Assembly (NCBI RefSeq): GCF_900182595.1
Contig: NZ_FXTN01000004.1
Span: 310,001 to 374,000 of the forward strand
DNA: 64,000 nucleotides
Reading direction: 5' to 3'
Source: Pedobacter westerhofensis
GTDB lineage: Bacteria > Bacteroidota > Bacteroidia > Sphingobacteriales > Sphingobacteriaceae
Positions within the stretch are counted from its first letter, which is position 1; every line of letters begins with the position of its first letter. A program made the translations under genes and the position numbers. The notes under the pieces were generated by a model. That model was not told the DNA's origin, did no database searches, and worked only from the letters and a program-made list of their open reading frames with translations. Shown in pieces: positions 36,151 to 45,389 of this stretch.

Positions 36151-38598
36151 ATGAAACGAGGATTCCTATCTTTTAGCCTGGCTGCTCTTTTACTTAACGT
36201 CACAGCCCAGGAGCGTAAAGCACCTGCTTATCCATTGATTACACATGATCCCTATTTTAGCGTATGGTCATTTAGCGACAAGCTCAACGGCTCGGCCACC
36301 AAACACTGGACGGGCACCAGCCAGTCCTTGTCTGGCCTGCTTAAAGTTGACGGCAAAGTTTACCGCTTTCTGGGCGATCAGGAAGAAAGCCTGATCACGG
36401 TACTGCCTGCATCTGATGAAAAAGCGTACACGGTAAAATACAGCGAATCTGCTCCGGCCGCAGGCTGGGAAAAAAGTACTTTCGCTGATGCAGCATGGAA
36501 GACAGGGACTGCGCCTTTTGGCGACGGACAGGCTACCACGCAGTGGAAAAGCAAAGACCTCTGGGTACGCCGTACTTTTAACCTGGCGCAGACAGATTTT
36601 AACAACCTGAAGCTGAAGATCATGCATGATGATGATGTAGAGGTGTACCTGAACGGAAAGAATATCTACAGCTGCCAGTGTTTCAACGGCAAGTTTATCA
36701 ATGTTCCGGTAGATAGTAAAATCCTGCAGAAGGGCCAGAACATCCTGGCTATCCATGTGAAGAACAATACCGGCGGGCAGTGGCTTGATGCAGGCCTGGT
36801 TTATGTGAAGCCTGTTGTGGCGATGCAAAATATCGCCAGCGCCAAACAGACCGATGTAAAAGTGAGTGCTACGCAGACAAGCTACAGTTTTGACTGCGGC
36901 AATGTTAATCTCGATGTAGACTTTACTTCGCCACTGCTGATGAGCGATCTTGATTTGCTTTCACGCCCGGTGTCGTACGTAAGCTTTAAACTGAAAGCGA
37001 AGGATGGTAAAAAGCATAATGCCGAAGTTTACTTTGGCGCTTCAACAGACCTTGCAGTAAATACCGCTACGCAAGAAGTAACTGCCAAAGCCTACCAAAG
37101 CAATGGCCTCTCTATCTTAAAAGCGGGTACTACGGCACAGCCGATGCTGAAGAAAACAGGTGATGATTTGCGGATCGACTGGGGATATGTTTATGTAGCT
37201 GCAGGGCAGAAGAGTGCTGCCAAACAGTATATCGGTGCTGGTGATGCTGCCCAGCAGGGTTTTGTGACCGGAAAAGTAGTTGCTTCAGGAGCCACTACCG
37301 GCAAAAAACTTGCGCTGTCCACTGTTCTGCCTTTCAGCCTTAATGGCAACGCTGCGGTAGAAAAGCAGCTGATGATTGGTTATGACGATCTCTATTCTGT
37401 TCAGTACTTTGGCCAGAACCTGAGGCCATGGTGGAACAATAAGGGCGACCAGACCATTGAAAACCAATTGAAACTTGCGGACGAACAATACGCAGCAGTG
37501 ATTGAAAAATCCTCGGCCTTTGATGCGGCTTATCATGCGGCTAATCTTAAAGCCGGTGGAGAACATTATGCAGAACTGTCTGACCTTAGCTACCGTCAGG
37601 CTATTGCCGCACATAAGCTGGTCAAATCTACCGATGGGGAGATCCTGTTCCTGTCTAAGGAGAACTTTAGTAACGGCTCTATCAATACCGTAGATATTAC
37701 TTATCCTTCGGCACCTTTGTTCCTGGTTTATAACCCAGACCTGCTCAAAGGAATGATGAACGGTATTTTTTATTACAGCGAAAGTGGCAAATGGAAAAAA
37801 CCTTTTGCAGCACACGATCTGGGTACCTACCCGCTGGCCAACGGACAAACCTATGGCGAAGATATGCCTGTAGAGGAAGCCGGCAATATGGTGATCCTTA
37901 CCGCTGCGATTGCGAAAGCGGAAGGCAATGCTGAGTATGCAAAGAAACACTGGGCAACGTTAACTACCTGGGCTGAGTACCTGAGCAAGGAAGGACTTGA
38001 CCCGGCAAGCCAGCTGTGTACGGACGACTTTGCAGGCCACCTGGCAAGAAACGCGAATTTATCTGTAAAGGCTATTGTTGCACTGGGCAGTTATGGCATG
38101 CTGGCCGAACAACTGGGACAGCATGATATCGCAGTGAAATACAAGACGATGTCGCAGGAGATGGCCCAGAAATGGATGAAGATGGCCGACGATGGTGATC
38201 ATTATGCGCTGACATTTGACAACAAAGGTACCTGGAGCCAGAAGTATAACCTGGTTTGGGATAAGGTCCTTCAGTTGGGCATCTTTCCGAAAGAGGTTTA
38301 CAAAAAGGAGATCGACTTTTACCTGAAAAAACAGAATGTTTACGGTTTGCCTTTAGACAGCCGCAAGACCTATACAAAATCTGACTGGATCATGTGGACG
38401 GCTACTCTGACAGATAATGAGGCCGATTTTCAGCGCTTTGTTGACCCGATTTATAAGTACGCCATAGAAACGCCTACACGTGTACCATTGAGCGACTGGC
38501 ATGAAACTACTGATGGTAAACAGGTTGGTTTCCAGGCGCGCAGTGTAGTTGCGGGATATGCTATGAAATTGCTGGATACTAAACTGAACTCAAAATAA
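36151..38598 (+). CDS. Exported glutaminase A-like protein (DUF5127/DUF4965/DUF1793)
   Basis: An 815-residue protein with signal peptide MKRGFLSFSLAALLLNVTAQ. PLITHDPYFSVWSFSDKLN opens the N-terminal beta domain of this family. The catalytic-type alpha-toroid half contains EDMPVEEAGNMVILTAAIAK, TDDFAGHLARNANLSVKAIVAL and YNLVWDKVLQLGIFP. Between about residues 95 and 218 an extra galactose-binding-like module interrupts the N-terminal domain (AWKTGTAPFGDG, then DDVEVYLNGKNIY and NILAIHVKN). The family is named from fungal glutaminase A, but members in polysaccharide loci are suspected glycosidases. 16 bases after DUF3823 and 6 before GH43, so same operon. Confidence 0.85.
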   Translation: MKRGFLSFSLAALLLNVTAQERKAPAYPLITHDPYFSVWSFSDKLNGSATKHWTGTSQSLSGLLKVDGKVYRFLGDQEESLITVLPASDEKAYTVKYSESAPAAGWEKSTFADAAWKTGTAPFGDGQATTQWKSKDLWVRRTFNLAQTDFNNLKLKIMHDDDVEVYLNGKNIYSCQCFNGKFINVPVDSKILQKGQNILAIHVKNNTGGQWLDAGLVYVKPVVAMQNIASAKQTDVKVSATQTSYSFDCGNVNLDVDFTSPLLMSDLDLLSRPVSYVSFKLKAKDGKKHNAEVYFGASTDLAVNTATQEVTAKAYQSNGLSILKAGTTAQPMLKKTGDDLRIDWGYVYVAAGQKSAAKQYIGAGDAAQQGFVTGKVVASGATTGKKLALSTVLPFSLNGNAAVEKQLMIGYDDLYSVQYFGQNLRPWWNNKGDQTIENQLKLADEQYAAVIEKSSAFDAAYHAANLKAGGEHYAELSDLSYRQAIAAHKLVKSTDGEILFLSKENFSNGSINTVDITYPSAPLFLVYNPDLLKGMMNGIFYYSESGKWKKPFAAHDLGTYPLANGQTYGEDMPVEEAGNMVILTAAIAKAEGNAEYAKKHWATLTTWAEYLSKEGLDPASQLCTDDFAGHLARNANLSVKAIVALGSYGMLAEQLGQHDIAVKYKTMSQEMAQKWMKMADDGDHYALTFDNKGTWSQKYNLVWDKVLQLGIFPKEVYKKEIDFYLKKQNVYGLPLDSRKTYTKSDWIMWTATLTDNEADFQRFVDPIYKYAIETPTRVPLSDWHETTDGKQVGFQARSVVAGYAMKLLDTKLNSK

Positions 38599-38603
38599 GC
38601 AGC

Positions 38604-39635
38604 ATGCAAAAGACTGTTTCCATCCTTATATTAACCTCTCTGTTTACGTTTGTGCTGCGTGCACAAACGTTTACTAACCCTTTGCTGCCTTCGGGCGCTG
38701 ATCCCTACAGTTTTTATAAAGACGGATTTTACTACTATACCCATAGTACCGGCAACGGGGTAGAACTGTGGAAGACCAGGAACCTGGCAGAGCTGAAGGA
38801 TGCGCCGCATCAGCGCATCTGGAAACCTGAAGCAAACAAAGCATGGTCTAAAAATATCTGGGCGCCAGAAGTGATGTTTCTGCAGGGGAAATGGTATGCC
38901 TATTTCGCTGCCGATGATGGCAATAACAGTAATCACCGGATGTATGTACTGGAAAATTCATCGGCTGATCCCTTTAAGGGCAGCTGGGTTTTCAAAGGAC
39001 AGGTAAAGGATGCAAGCAACAAATGGGCGATTGACGGGGATGTAATCCATTTGAAGAACCAGCTGTATATGATCTGGTCTGGCTGGGAAGGAGACGAAAA
39101 CGGAAAGCAGGAGATTTTTATCGCAAAAATGAAGAACCCCTGGACGATCTCAGGTAAGAGGGTGAAGATATCTTCACCAAAATTTGACTGGGAGAAGTAT
39201 GGCAAACTTACAGGTGCAGGAAATCCTCCGCAGGTGGATGTGAATGAAGGGCCGCAGTTTCTGGTACATCAGGACAAGATTTTCATTATCTATTCTGCCA
39301 GTGGCTGCTGGACGGATTTTTATGCACTGGGCATGCTGAGCACAGGGATTGATGCCGATCTGCTGAGCCCTTCGTCATGGAGAAAGTCTGAACAGCCGGT
39401 TTTTAAGCAATCGCCGGAAAACAGTGTGTATGCACCGGGACATAATTCGTTTTTTAAATCGCCTGATGGTAAACAGGACTGGATCCTGTACCATGCCAAT
39501 GAAAAGCCGGGGCAGGGATGTGGTGGTTTCCGGTCGCCCAGGGCCCAGCAATTTCACTGGAAAGCTGACGGGACACCGGATTTTGGAATCCCGGTAAGCA
39601 CAGGGAAGGCCTTGCCGGAACCTGCCGGGCAATAA
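38604..39635 (+). CDS. Exported glycoside hydrolase family 43 enzyme
   Basis: A 343-residue five-bladed propeller enzyme with signal peptide MQKTVSILILTSLFTFVLRAQ. TNPLLPSGADPYSFYKDGFYYY has the catalytic-base aspartate in GADPY, WAIDGDVIHL the pKa-modulating aspartate, and DVNEGPQFLVHQ the general-acid glutamate. GH43 enzymes are inverting alpha-L-arabinofuranosidases, arabinanases or beta-xylosidases. The insert-free short length suggests a single catalytic domain. As the last gene of the SusC/D operon it points to an arabinose- or xylose-containing glycan, which is inference. Confidence 0.9.
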   Translation: MQKTVSILILTSLFTFVLRAQTFTNPLLPSGADPYSFYKDGFYYYTHSTGNGVELWKTRNLAELKDAPHQRIWKPEANKAWSKNIWAPEVMFLQGKWYAYFAADDGNNSNHRMYVLENSSADPFKGSWVFKGQVKDASNKWAIDGDVIHLKNQLYMIWSGWEGDENGKQEIFIAKMKNPWTISGKRVKISSPKFDWEKYGKLTGAGNPPQVDVNEGPQFLVHQDKIFIIYSASGCWTDFYALGMLSTGIDADLLSPSSWRKSEQPVFKQSPENSVYAPGHNSFFKSPDGKQDWILYHANEKPGQGCGGFRSPRAQQFHWKADGTPDFGIPVSTGKALPEPAGQ

Positions 39636-39672
39636 GATTTTAGGATAACTTTTAGTGTTCTATTATTTGGTT

Positions 39673-39699
39673 AGGGGCTTGCCAGGATTGGCGGCCCCT
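39673..39699. terminator. Hairpin at the end of the polysaccharide operon
   Basis: AGGGGC at 39673-39678 pairs with GCCCCT at 39694-39699, with an inner GCC/GGC pairing in the loop. A short T-run follows on the plus side. It lies between the convergent stops at 39635 and 39703. Confidence 0.6.
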
Positions 39700-39702
39700 T
39701 TG

Positions 39703-40275
39703 TTATAAATTGAGCATTTTAACGATCCATCGTATGGAGCCCCCCGGTATTGCGGCAATAATCTGCAGGCAAAAAGCTAAAACCGGTAGAATTAAATACG
39801 CCCATATCGGGTATTTATATTTGATTGTGGTATTCCTGGTACATAATTGCAATGCTGGTATTACTTGTGTTTTATAGTGCAATAGTATCAGTACAGTTAG
39901 CAGCAGGTAAAACGGCAATAATATGGTGAATGGTGTCATCAGGCCCATAAAGGTAATATCCCAAACCAAAATATTTAACCAGATGGGAATGGATATGAAA
40001 GTTCCCAAAATTACAGTGCGGTTATACAGTATGAGCATTGCGGTGAGCATCTGTGAAATACCAATAAAAGATTTGAATGGCTCATGATCGGCTAAGTACC
40101 AGGACACTCTGAACAGATCAATATCTTTCAGGGCCATATTCATCACCTCTTTTGGAACGCCAAACTGGTGCCCTGAAATTTTTGCCAACCCATAGCTGAG
40201 GAGCAGGCCAGCTAAAAGGCACCTGGCAACAAGAATGAAATAATCCCAAATTTGCCCTTTATTCAATTTTTTCAT
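39703..40275 (-). CDS. DoxX-like integral membrane protein
   Basis: A 190-residue inner-membrane protein with about five hydrophobic helices: YFILVARCLLAGLLLSYGLAK, ISQMLTAMLILYNRTVILG, FISIPIWLNILVWDITFMGL, ILLPFYLLLTVLILLHY and AYLILPVLAFCLQIIAA. The arrangement and the G-L-K near the first helix recall DoxX-type proteins, but no motif assigns a function, so it may be a distinct family. Divergent from the Crp/Fnr regulator. Confidence 0.5.
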   Translation of the reverse strand: MKKLNKGQIWDYFILVARCLLAGLLLSYGLAKISGHQFGVPKEVMNMALKDIDLFRVSWYLADHEPFKSFIGISQMLTAMLILYNRTVILGTFISIPIWLNILVWDITFMGLMTPFTILLPFYLLLTVLILLHYKTQVIPALQLCTRNTTIKYKYPIWAYLILPVLAFCLQIIAAIPGGSIRWIVKMLNL

Positions 40276-40454
40276 TTATGATATATCTTTAAATTGAGAA
40301 CTGTCATGTGGTTCGCCGCTGACGACGAAGTGTTGTCTCTAAGTTAAATCATTTTTTTCGCTGAATTGGAATGATTAACTGTAAAATATAAAATTCCGAT
40401 TGGTGTGATTGTTGATCAGGGGCAGGGAATAAATATCAATTAATAAAACAAATC

Positions 40455-41036
40455 ATGGATCAGGAAGCACTTCATCATTTGATAGTTCGCAATGTTGGAT
40501 TAAGCGAGCAGCACTTTGAAAGCTTTTTAAGCATCAGGCAAACCAGAACGCTGGCAAAAAAAGAGCTTTTGGTTAAAGAGGGCAGCATATGCAACATGAT
40601 CGGATTTATTCATTCGGGACTGATGCGCTCCTTTGTACGCGGTGATGGAGAAGAGCATAACACAGATTTTTATTTTGACGGCTATCTGGTGAGTGCTTAT
40701 TCCAGCATGGTTACGCAGTTACCCAGTGATCATCTGATTGAGGCGCTTACCGAAACACAGCTCAGTTACATCAGCCTGGACGATTATAACAATCTGGTCA
40801 GCAATGATATCGCATGGCTACAGTTTGGCAAATACGTTGCTGAGTTTTTCCTGATCAGAAAATGTAAGAGAGAGATTGCGCTTTTGAAGTTATCTGCTGC
40901 TGAACGACTGGAGGACATGCGCAAAACATACCCGGGAATAGAACAATTAATTTCACAGTATCATATTGCATCTTATCTTGGGATCAAGCCCCAGTCACTC
41001 AGCAGGCTTAAATTCAATGATACTTTGGGGAGTTAA
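40455..41036 (+). CDS. Crp/Fnr-family transcriptional regulator with odd C terminus
   Basis: A 193-residue cytoplasmic regulator. The cyclic-nucleotide-binding-like beta roll is visible in KKELLVKEGSICNMIGFIHSGLMRSFVRGDGEEHNTDFYFDG, and the winged helix in ISQYHIASYLGIKPQSLSRLK. No FeS cysteines or cAMP-binding residues are evident, as in most Bacteroidota members. The end is unusual: after QSLSRLK the usual IRKK-like tail is replaced by FNDTLGS. It is divergent from the DoxX-like gene, a likely regulatory target. Confidence 0.82.
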   Translation: MDQEALHHLIVRNVGLSEQHFESFLSIRQTRTLAKKELLVKEGSICNMIGFIHSGLMRSFVRGDGEEHNTDFYFDGYLVSAYSSMVTQLPSDHLIEALTETQLSYISLDDYNNLVSNDIAWLQFGKYVAEFFLIRKCKREIALLKLSAAERLEDMRKTYPGIEQLISQYHIASYLGIKPQSLSRLKFNDTLGS

Positions 41037-41148
41037 TTCCGGATTTCAAATCTTCACATATGTTCATGAAACTGATGAATGGAATGACGTATTTGCCTTG
41101 GGCGAGGCGCCCGCAGATATAGATAATTCCTTAAGAATGTTGTTATGA
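41037..41148 (+). pseudogene. Possible 3' remnant of an unidentified gene
   Basis: After the Crp/Fnr stop, the frame that starts NSGFQIFTYVHETD and continues EWNDVFALGEAPADIDNSL stays open for about 37 codons and ends at TGA 41146-41148. That stop overlaps the ATG of the following oxidoreductase gene as ATGA, a typical operon coupling. The composition looks coding, but there is no start of its own except one at 40966 in the wrong frame inside Crp/Fnr. I read it as the tail of a gene whose front has been lost or fused out of frame; unrecognised family. Confidence 0.35.
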
Positions 41149-42266
41149 AAAAAGAAAAACTTGGCGTAGGCATTATTGGTGCAGGCAAAGGCAGCTGGGC
41201 TGTCAGAGGTCATATTCCCGCATTGCAAAAATTATCAGCGCATTTCACGCTGACAGCAGTCAGTACATCTGCAATGCAATCCGCAAAAGCTACTGCTGAG
41301 CAATTCGGAATAGCCTATGCTTTTGATAATGAGTATGATCTTGTAAATCATCCATCCGTTGATCTTGTTGTTGTTGCAGTAAAAGTTCCCGCACATGATC
41401 ATTTGGTGAGGACTGCCCTGGAGGCCGGAAAAATGGTGTATTGCGAATGGCCGCTGGGCAACGGTACAGCAGAAGCAAAGGCACTCGCAGACCTTGCTGC
41501 TGAAAAAGGGATCAGGACTTTCGCCGGTCTGCAGGCCCATGCACTGCCTGAACTGAAATACCTGAAGGATTTTCTTGCCGAAGGCAGGATCGGAAAGGTG
41601 TTATCATCTGCGATTATTGGAACAGGAGATAACTGGGGCACGAGCCTCCCGACAGAGTCGCTCGCTTATTTGCTTGATCCCAAATCAGGTGCGGATATGA
41701 TGACGATCCCATTTGCACAGACCATCGATGGTGTGGAGTTTTCGCTTGGCGCGTTTACTGAAATCACAGCTCAACTGGCTACAAGGAACCATGCTGTGCT
41801 GATCGGGGAAACTAACCGGGAAGCTCCGCTGCTGGTAAATGATCAGGTTCTGTTAAGCGGTACGCTGCTGAACGGTATCATATTTTCTGCACATTACAGC
41901 GGGGGCGAATCACAAAGCCACAACTTTTACTGGTCGGTTAAAGGGAGCGCCGGGGAAATCGTGATTACTTCGCCAACGGGCCATCTGCAGTTTGGCAAGC
42001 TCGATCTGCAGGTGTCTTTTGGAAAAGACGCCTTACAGCCATTAGTGGTACCAGCCAGCTATCTGCCAGATGAAGGAGGGGAGCCCGGACTATGCGCTGA
42101 CCCATCGCGGGCAGTTTACTATGGTTACAAGGAAATTGCTGAAGACCTTGCAAAGGGAACAAACGTATTCCCTTCTTTCAGCTATGCTGTAACAAGACAT
42201 GAGTTTCTGGATCAAATGATCACAGCAGCAGCATCGGGCTGCGGTTTAACAATTAAAAATGATTAA
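41145..42266 (+). CDS. Cytoplasmic Gfo/Idh/MocA-family oxidoreductase
   Basis: A 373-residue protein without signal peptide, unlike the exported family member at 9135. The Rossmann loop is LGVGIIGAGKGSWAVRGHIPAL. EWPLGNGTAEAKALA replaces the EKP motif with EWP, so the usual lysine is absent. The C-terminal half has the family's beta-sheet region (SHNFYWSVKGSAGEIVITS). Related proteins include NADP-dependent galactose- or xylose-dehydrogenase-like enzymes, but with the EKP lysine missing, activity is uncertain. Its stop overlaps the M61 start by eight bases. Confidence 0.8.
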   Translation: MKKEKLGVGIIGAGKGSWAVRGHIPALQKLSAHFTLTAVSTSAMQSAKATAEQFGIAYAFDNEYDLVNHPSVDLVVVAVKVPAHDHLVRTALEAGKMVYCEWPLGNGTAEAKALADLAAEKGIRTFAGLQAHALPELKYLKDFLAEGRIGKVLSSAIIGTGDNWGTSLPTESLAYLLDPKSGADMMTIPFAQTIDGVEFSLGAFTEITAQLATRNHAVLIGETNREAPLLVNDQVLLSGTLLNGIIFSAHYSGGESQSHNFYWSVKGSAGEIVITSPTGHLQFGKLDLQVSFGKDALQPLVVPASYLPDEGGEPGLCADPSRAVYYGYKEIAEDLAKGTNVFPSFSYAVTRHEFLDQMITAAASGCGLTIKND

Positions 42267-43824
42267 AGTAAAATCTTATACTTATCAAATCATATGTCTG
42301 GTGCTGATGTTTGGCAGTTGTGTGAATTCGCTGTTTGCCCAGGCTCTGCCCGGCTTATCTTTCACTGTATCCGCTCCCAATCCATCGGACCATCTTTTTC
42401 ATGTTCAGGTCAGATATACTTCGGCTGTTCAGAAGGAACTCAAGTTCCGCATGTGTGCCTGGACACCCGGATTTTACGAAATACAGGAATATGAGAAGGC
42501 GGTTTCGAATTTTAAAGCGACAGATTACTCAGGAAAAACACTTCCATGGAACAGGGCGGCCGACAGCAGCTGGCGGGTGCAGCCCGGAAGTACCGGCGTT
42601 ATCCTCAGTTATGATGTAAAAGCCGTCAATCCCTTTATCGCAAATGCGAACCTGACTGAAGGCTATGGATATTTTGTTCCTGGAGCACTGCTGATGTACC
42701 TGGATGAGGAGATCCGGCAGCCACTTACGGTGCAGATTATACCGTACAAACTCTGGCCGCAAACAGTAGCAACTGGTTTGGATGAGCTTCCGGGACAGCC
42801 AAATACCTATCGTGTCCCGAATTTTGATGTGCTCTATGACAGCCCTTTTCTGATGGGAAAGCTGCAGGAATTCCCTGAATCATCGGTAAAGGGTAAAAAA
42901 CTGAAATTTATAGGCTACCAGATGGGGCAGTATGATCAGAAAAAGTTGATGGAGGATGTCACGAAAATTGCTGTGAGCGCCAGCGAAATCATTGGCGACG
43001 TACCTTATGCGCATTATTCCTTTCTGGGGATTGGCATGCCGATCCGTGGTTTTGGCGGGATTGAGCATTTGAACTCCTCTTCTTTGCTGATGGCGAATGA
43101 CAGCACTTTGCTGGCAGACCCGAAATTCAGGGAGTCGATGTATGGTTTTCTTGCACATGAATATTTCCACCTGTATAATGTAAAGCGTATCAGGCCTGTA
43201 GCGCTGGGGCCTTTCGATTACAGTAAAGAAAATTACACGAATATGCTCTGGGTATCTGAAGGGTTTACCGATTACTATGAGTACCTGATCCTGCGAAGGG
43301 CAGGCCTGTTAAGCAGGGAACGGGTTCTGGCAAATTATCAGGAACATATTAAAAATTACGAAAATACTCCCGGTCATCTTTACCAGTCACTGATAGAGTC
43401 CAGCCGTGGGATCTGGGCGCAGCGGGGCAGGCCGCAGGCGCGTACAGCCGAAGAGCAGTCGAAAACGATATCAGTCTACGATAAAGGATGTGCGCTGGGG
43501 ATGTTGCTCGACCTGAAGATCCGTCATGAAACAAAAAATCACCGCTCACTGGACGACGTCATGAGGTCTTTATATAAAGAGTACTATCAAAAGAGAAACC
43601 GGGGATTCACCGATCTGGAGTTTCAGCAGGAATGCGAGCGGGCTGCAGGCCTGAAGCTGACTGAACTGTTCAGCTATGCCACAAGCGTTGCCCCAGTAAA
43701 TTATCCAAAATACCTGGCATATGCGGGTTTAAGGATAGATACCGCTGATAAAAGTTTCATTATGACCAGGATGGATCATCCGGATGCCCTGCAGTCAGAG
43801 ATCTACAACAGCTGGTTGCGTTAA
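42259..43824 (+). CDS. M61-family metallopeptidase lacking the usual PDZ domain
   Basis: A 521-residue exported protein with signal peptide ending SLFAQ. FLAHEYFHLYNVKRIRP (residues about 293-310) is the HExxH zinc site, and WVSEGFTDYYEYLIL supplies the third ligand glutamate. The beta-rich N-terminal domain (VSAPNPSDHLFHVQVRY) is typical of M61 glycyl aminopeptidases. Most family members are about 600 residues and end with a PDZ domain; this one ends shortly after YPKYLAYAGLRID, just where the PDZ would begin, so it is C-terminally shortened. It overlaps the convergent lyase gene by four bases. Confidence 0.85.
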   Translation: MIKVKSYTYQIICLVLMFGSCVNSLFAQALPGLSFTVSAPNPSDHLFHVQVRYTSAVQKELKFRMCAWTPGFYEIQEYEKAVSNFKATDYSGKTLPWNRAADSSWRVQPGSTGVILSYDVKAVNPFIANANLTEGYGYFVPGALLMYLDEEIRQPLTVQIIPYKLWPQTVATGLDELPGQPNTYRVPNFDVLYDSPFLMGKLQEFPESSVKGKKLKFIGYQMGQYDQKKLMEDVTKIAVSASEIIGDVPYAHYSFLGIGMPIRGFGGIEHLNSSSLLMANDSTLLADPKFRESMYGFLAHEYFHLYNVKRIRPVALGPFDYSKENYTNMLWVSEGFTDYYEYLILRRAGLLSRERVLANYQEHIKNYENTPGHLYQSLIESSRGIWAQRGRPQARTAEEQSKTISVYDKGCALGMLLDLKIRHETKNHRSLDDVMRSLYKEYYQKRNRGFTDLEFQQECERAAGLKLTELFSYATSVAPVNYPKYLAYAGLRIDTADKSFIMTRMDHPDALQSEIYNSWLR

Positions 43825-45071
43825 GGGCGACCGGCAATCTCCACTGCATAGGTTTGAATGGTCCCTTCAAAGTTACCTCCGAAAATCACCCATTTTCCAT
43901 CGGGAGAGATATGCACATTCGGCTCCAGGCCTTTGGTTTGGGGCTTTTCCCGGTAGATATGGGCTTTCATGTTCACCAGTTTTTCTGATACAAAGCGTTT
44001 TCCGGCAGGACGGAACAGATAGATCCACTGGCCGTTTTTTGCTTTAGCCACTTGTGTAGAATCCCCACCATCACCGGCAAAGAAAGTATTGTCCGGAGAT
44101 ACCGCAAAATGTATCGACCATTCATCAGCAGTCATCTGATAAGTGGCCACAGGCCTGCCGCTTTGCACATCAGTGCCGGAAAGGAAAAATGTCTTTCCCT
44201 TTGGTTTTTGCAAATCAAACCAGATCACTTTTCCGTCCCCTGAAAAGAATTCATGCCCGGCAATCTCATTTGGCATGGTACGCTGGTGCATGAGCACCAA
44301 CTGCTCCGTTTTGATATTATAACGCCAGATACGATCTACTTTTTCCCATGGCCCCTCATGACAGAACAGGAGGATATCGGGGTCGACAGGGGAGAACTGT
44401 ACGTGTCCCAGCCAGTTGTTTTCCTGATGCACCTTTTTGCTTATGCCTGTCTTCAGGTCCAGCGTGGTAATTGTATTGAGCAGATGCGCATTATAAATCC
44501 GCTGAAAATAGTCCGATTTAGCCGGATACTGCTTTAGGATGGCTGCCTGCTCAGGCATTGAACTTGCTGAGGCAACCATCGTGGCATCAGCGGTAACAGT
44601 GGTAAGCCCCACATGTTCAGCAGGTTTTACTACATAGAGCAATCTGGTCTTTTTAGTATCGGGGTTTCCTGCATATATAGTGTCGGCCGACTGGTAAATA
44701 AATTCATGCGTTTTTTGTGCACTGGTAGCAGCCAGCGTTTTGGGAGAAGGGCCAAAAGTAAGCTGTACAGATTTGAATGTCTTTAAATTCATGGCGAATA
44801 CCTGAGGAACCTGATTGATATCCACATCGGAAAACACCATTTTATCCTCCCTGTGGCCTGGTGATCCAAAAAAAGGATTGTTATGAAAATACCAGTTTTT
44901 GATAGCGTTGCCTGTGTTTCCGCTTAAACGAACTATTTTATGACCTGTGTCTTTGTCGATCCAAACATCGGGCATCGGTTTTACGGAACCTGTTTCAATG
45001 ATTGGTTGTGCAGCAGCAGCAGCTGCACCGATAATAAGGATCGCAGTGAGTATAATAGATTTCTGTTTCAT
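43821..45071 (-). CDS. ogl: Exported oligogalacturonate lyase-like protein (PL22)
   Basis: A 416-residue beta-propeller with signal peptide ending AAAAAQ. PDVWIDKDTGHKIVRLS, LGHVQFSPVDPDILLFCHEGPWEKVDRIW, AGHEFFSGDGKVIWFD, DEWSIHFAVSPDN and PNVHISPDGKWVIFGG follow the order of the PL22 family. The histidines in AGHEF, WSIHF and NVHIS match the metal-site region. PL22 enzymes cleave unsaturated oligogalacturonides, usually in the cytoplasm; this one carries a signal peptide. It suggests pectin breakdown, as does the nearby GH43. Divergent from the permease gene at 45390. Confidence 0.85.
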   Translation of the reverse strand: MKQKSIILTAILIIGAAAAAAQPIIETGSVKPMPDVWIDKDTGHKIVRLSGNTGNAIKNWYFHNNPFFGSPGHREDKMVFSDVDINQVPQVFAMNLKTFKSVQLTFGPSPKTLAATSAQKTHEFIYQSADTIYAGNPDTKKTRLLYVVKPAEHVGLTTVTADATMVASASSMPEQAAILKQYPAKSDYFQRIYNAHLLNTITTLDLKTGISKKVHQENNWLGHVQFSPVDPDILLFCHEGPWEKVDRIWRYNIKTEQLVLMHQRTMPNEIAGHEFFSGDGKVIWFDLQKPKGKTFFLSGTDVQSGRPVATYQMTADEWSIHFAVSPDNTFFAGDGGDSTQVAKAKNGQWIYLFRPAGKRFVSEKLVNMKAHIYREKPQTKGLEPNVHISPDGKWVIFGGNFEGTIQTYAVEIAGRP

Positions 45072-45389
45072 TGCTCATTATTTAAAGCGCCTGAATCAAA
45101 ATTAGCTATTATTAATTTATATATTTAAGATAGATATTAAAGTCTGATGGAATAGCCTTGCAGGGCATAATATAATTTAATATCTGGACAATAACCGTTG
45201 CGAAACCTTAATGACCGCTCCCTGTCCGGTCCCGTACAGAATTTGTACGATATTGAACATTTGCAATAATTCATCGGTGCCATTTGCCTGTCCTTCAGCA
45301 GCTTTTCACTACGCTATTCTTTGGCACGTCCTTAGCGCGAAACCAAATAATTTGTCTGTCAGGAAAAAATCAGTAAGTAAATTTGAAAT
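45072..45389. other. Divergent intergenic region with a weak palindrome
   Basis: 318 bases between the lyase and permease starts. GTACA-GAATT-TGTAC at 45234-45248 is an inverted repeat with 5 bp arms, followed by two TTTG boxes near 45243 and 45264, which could be promoter or operator elements. No open frame, RNA or repeat is convincing. Confidence 0.35.

Noticed and set aside
37285..37950. 221-codon open frame on the minus strand
   Set aside because: Antisense shadow of the DUF4965 gene with no signal, motif or start context.
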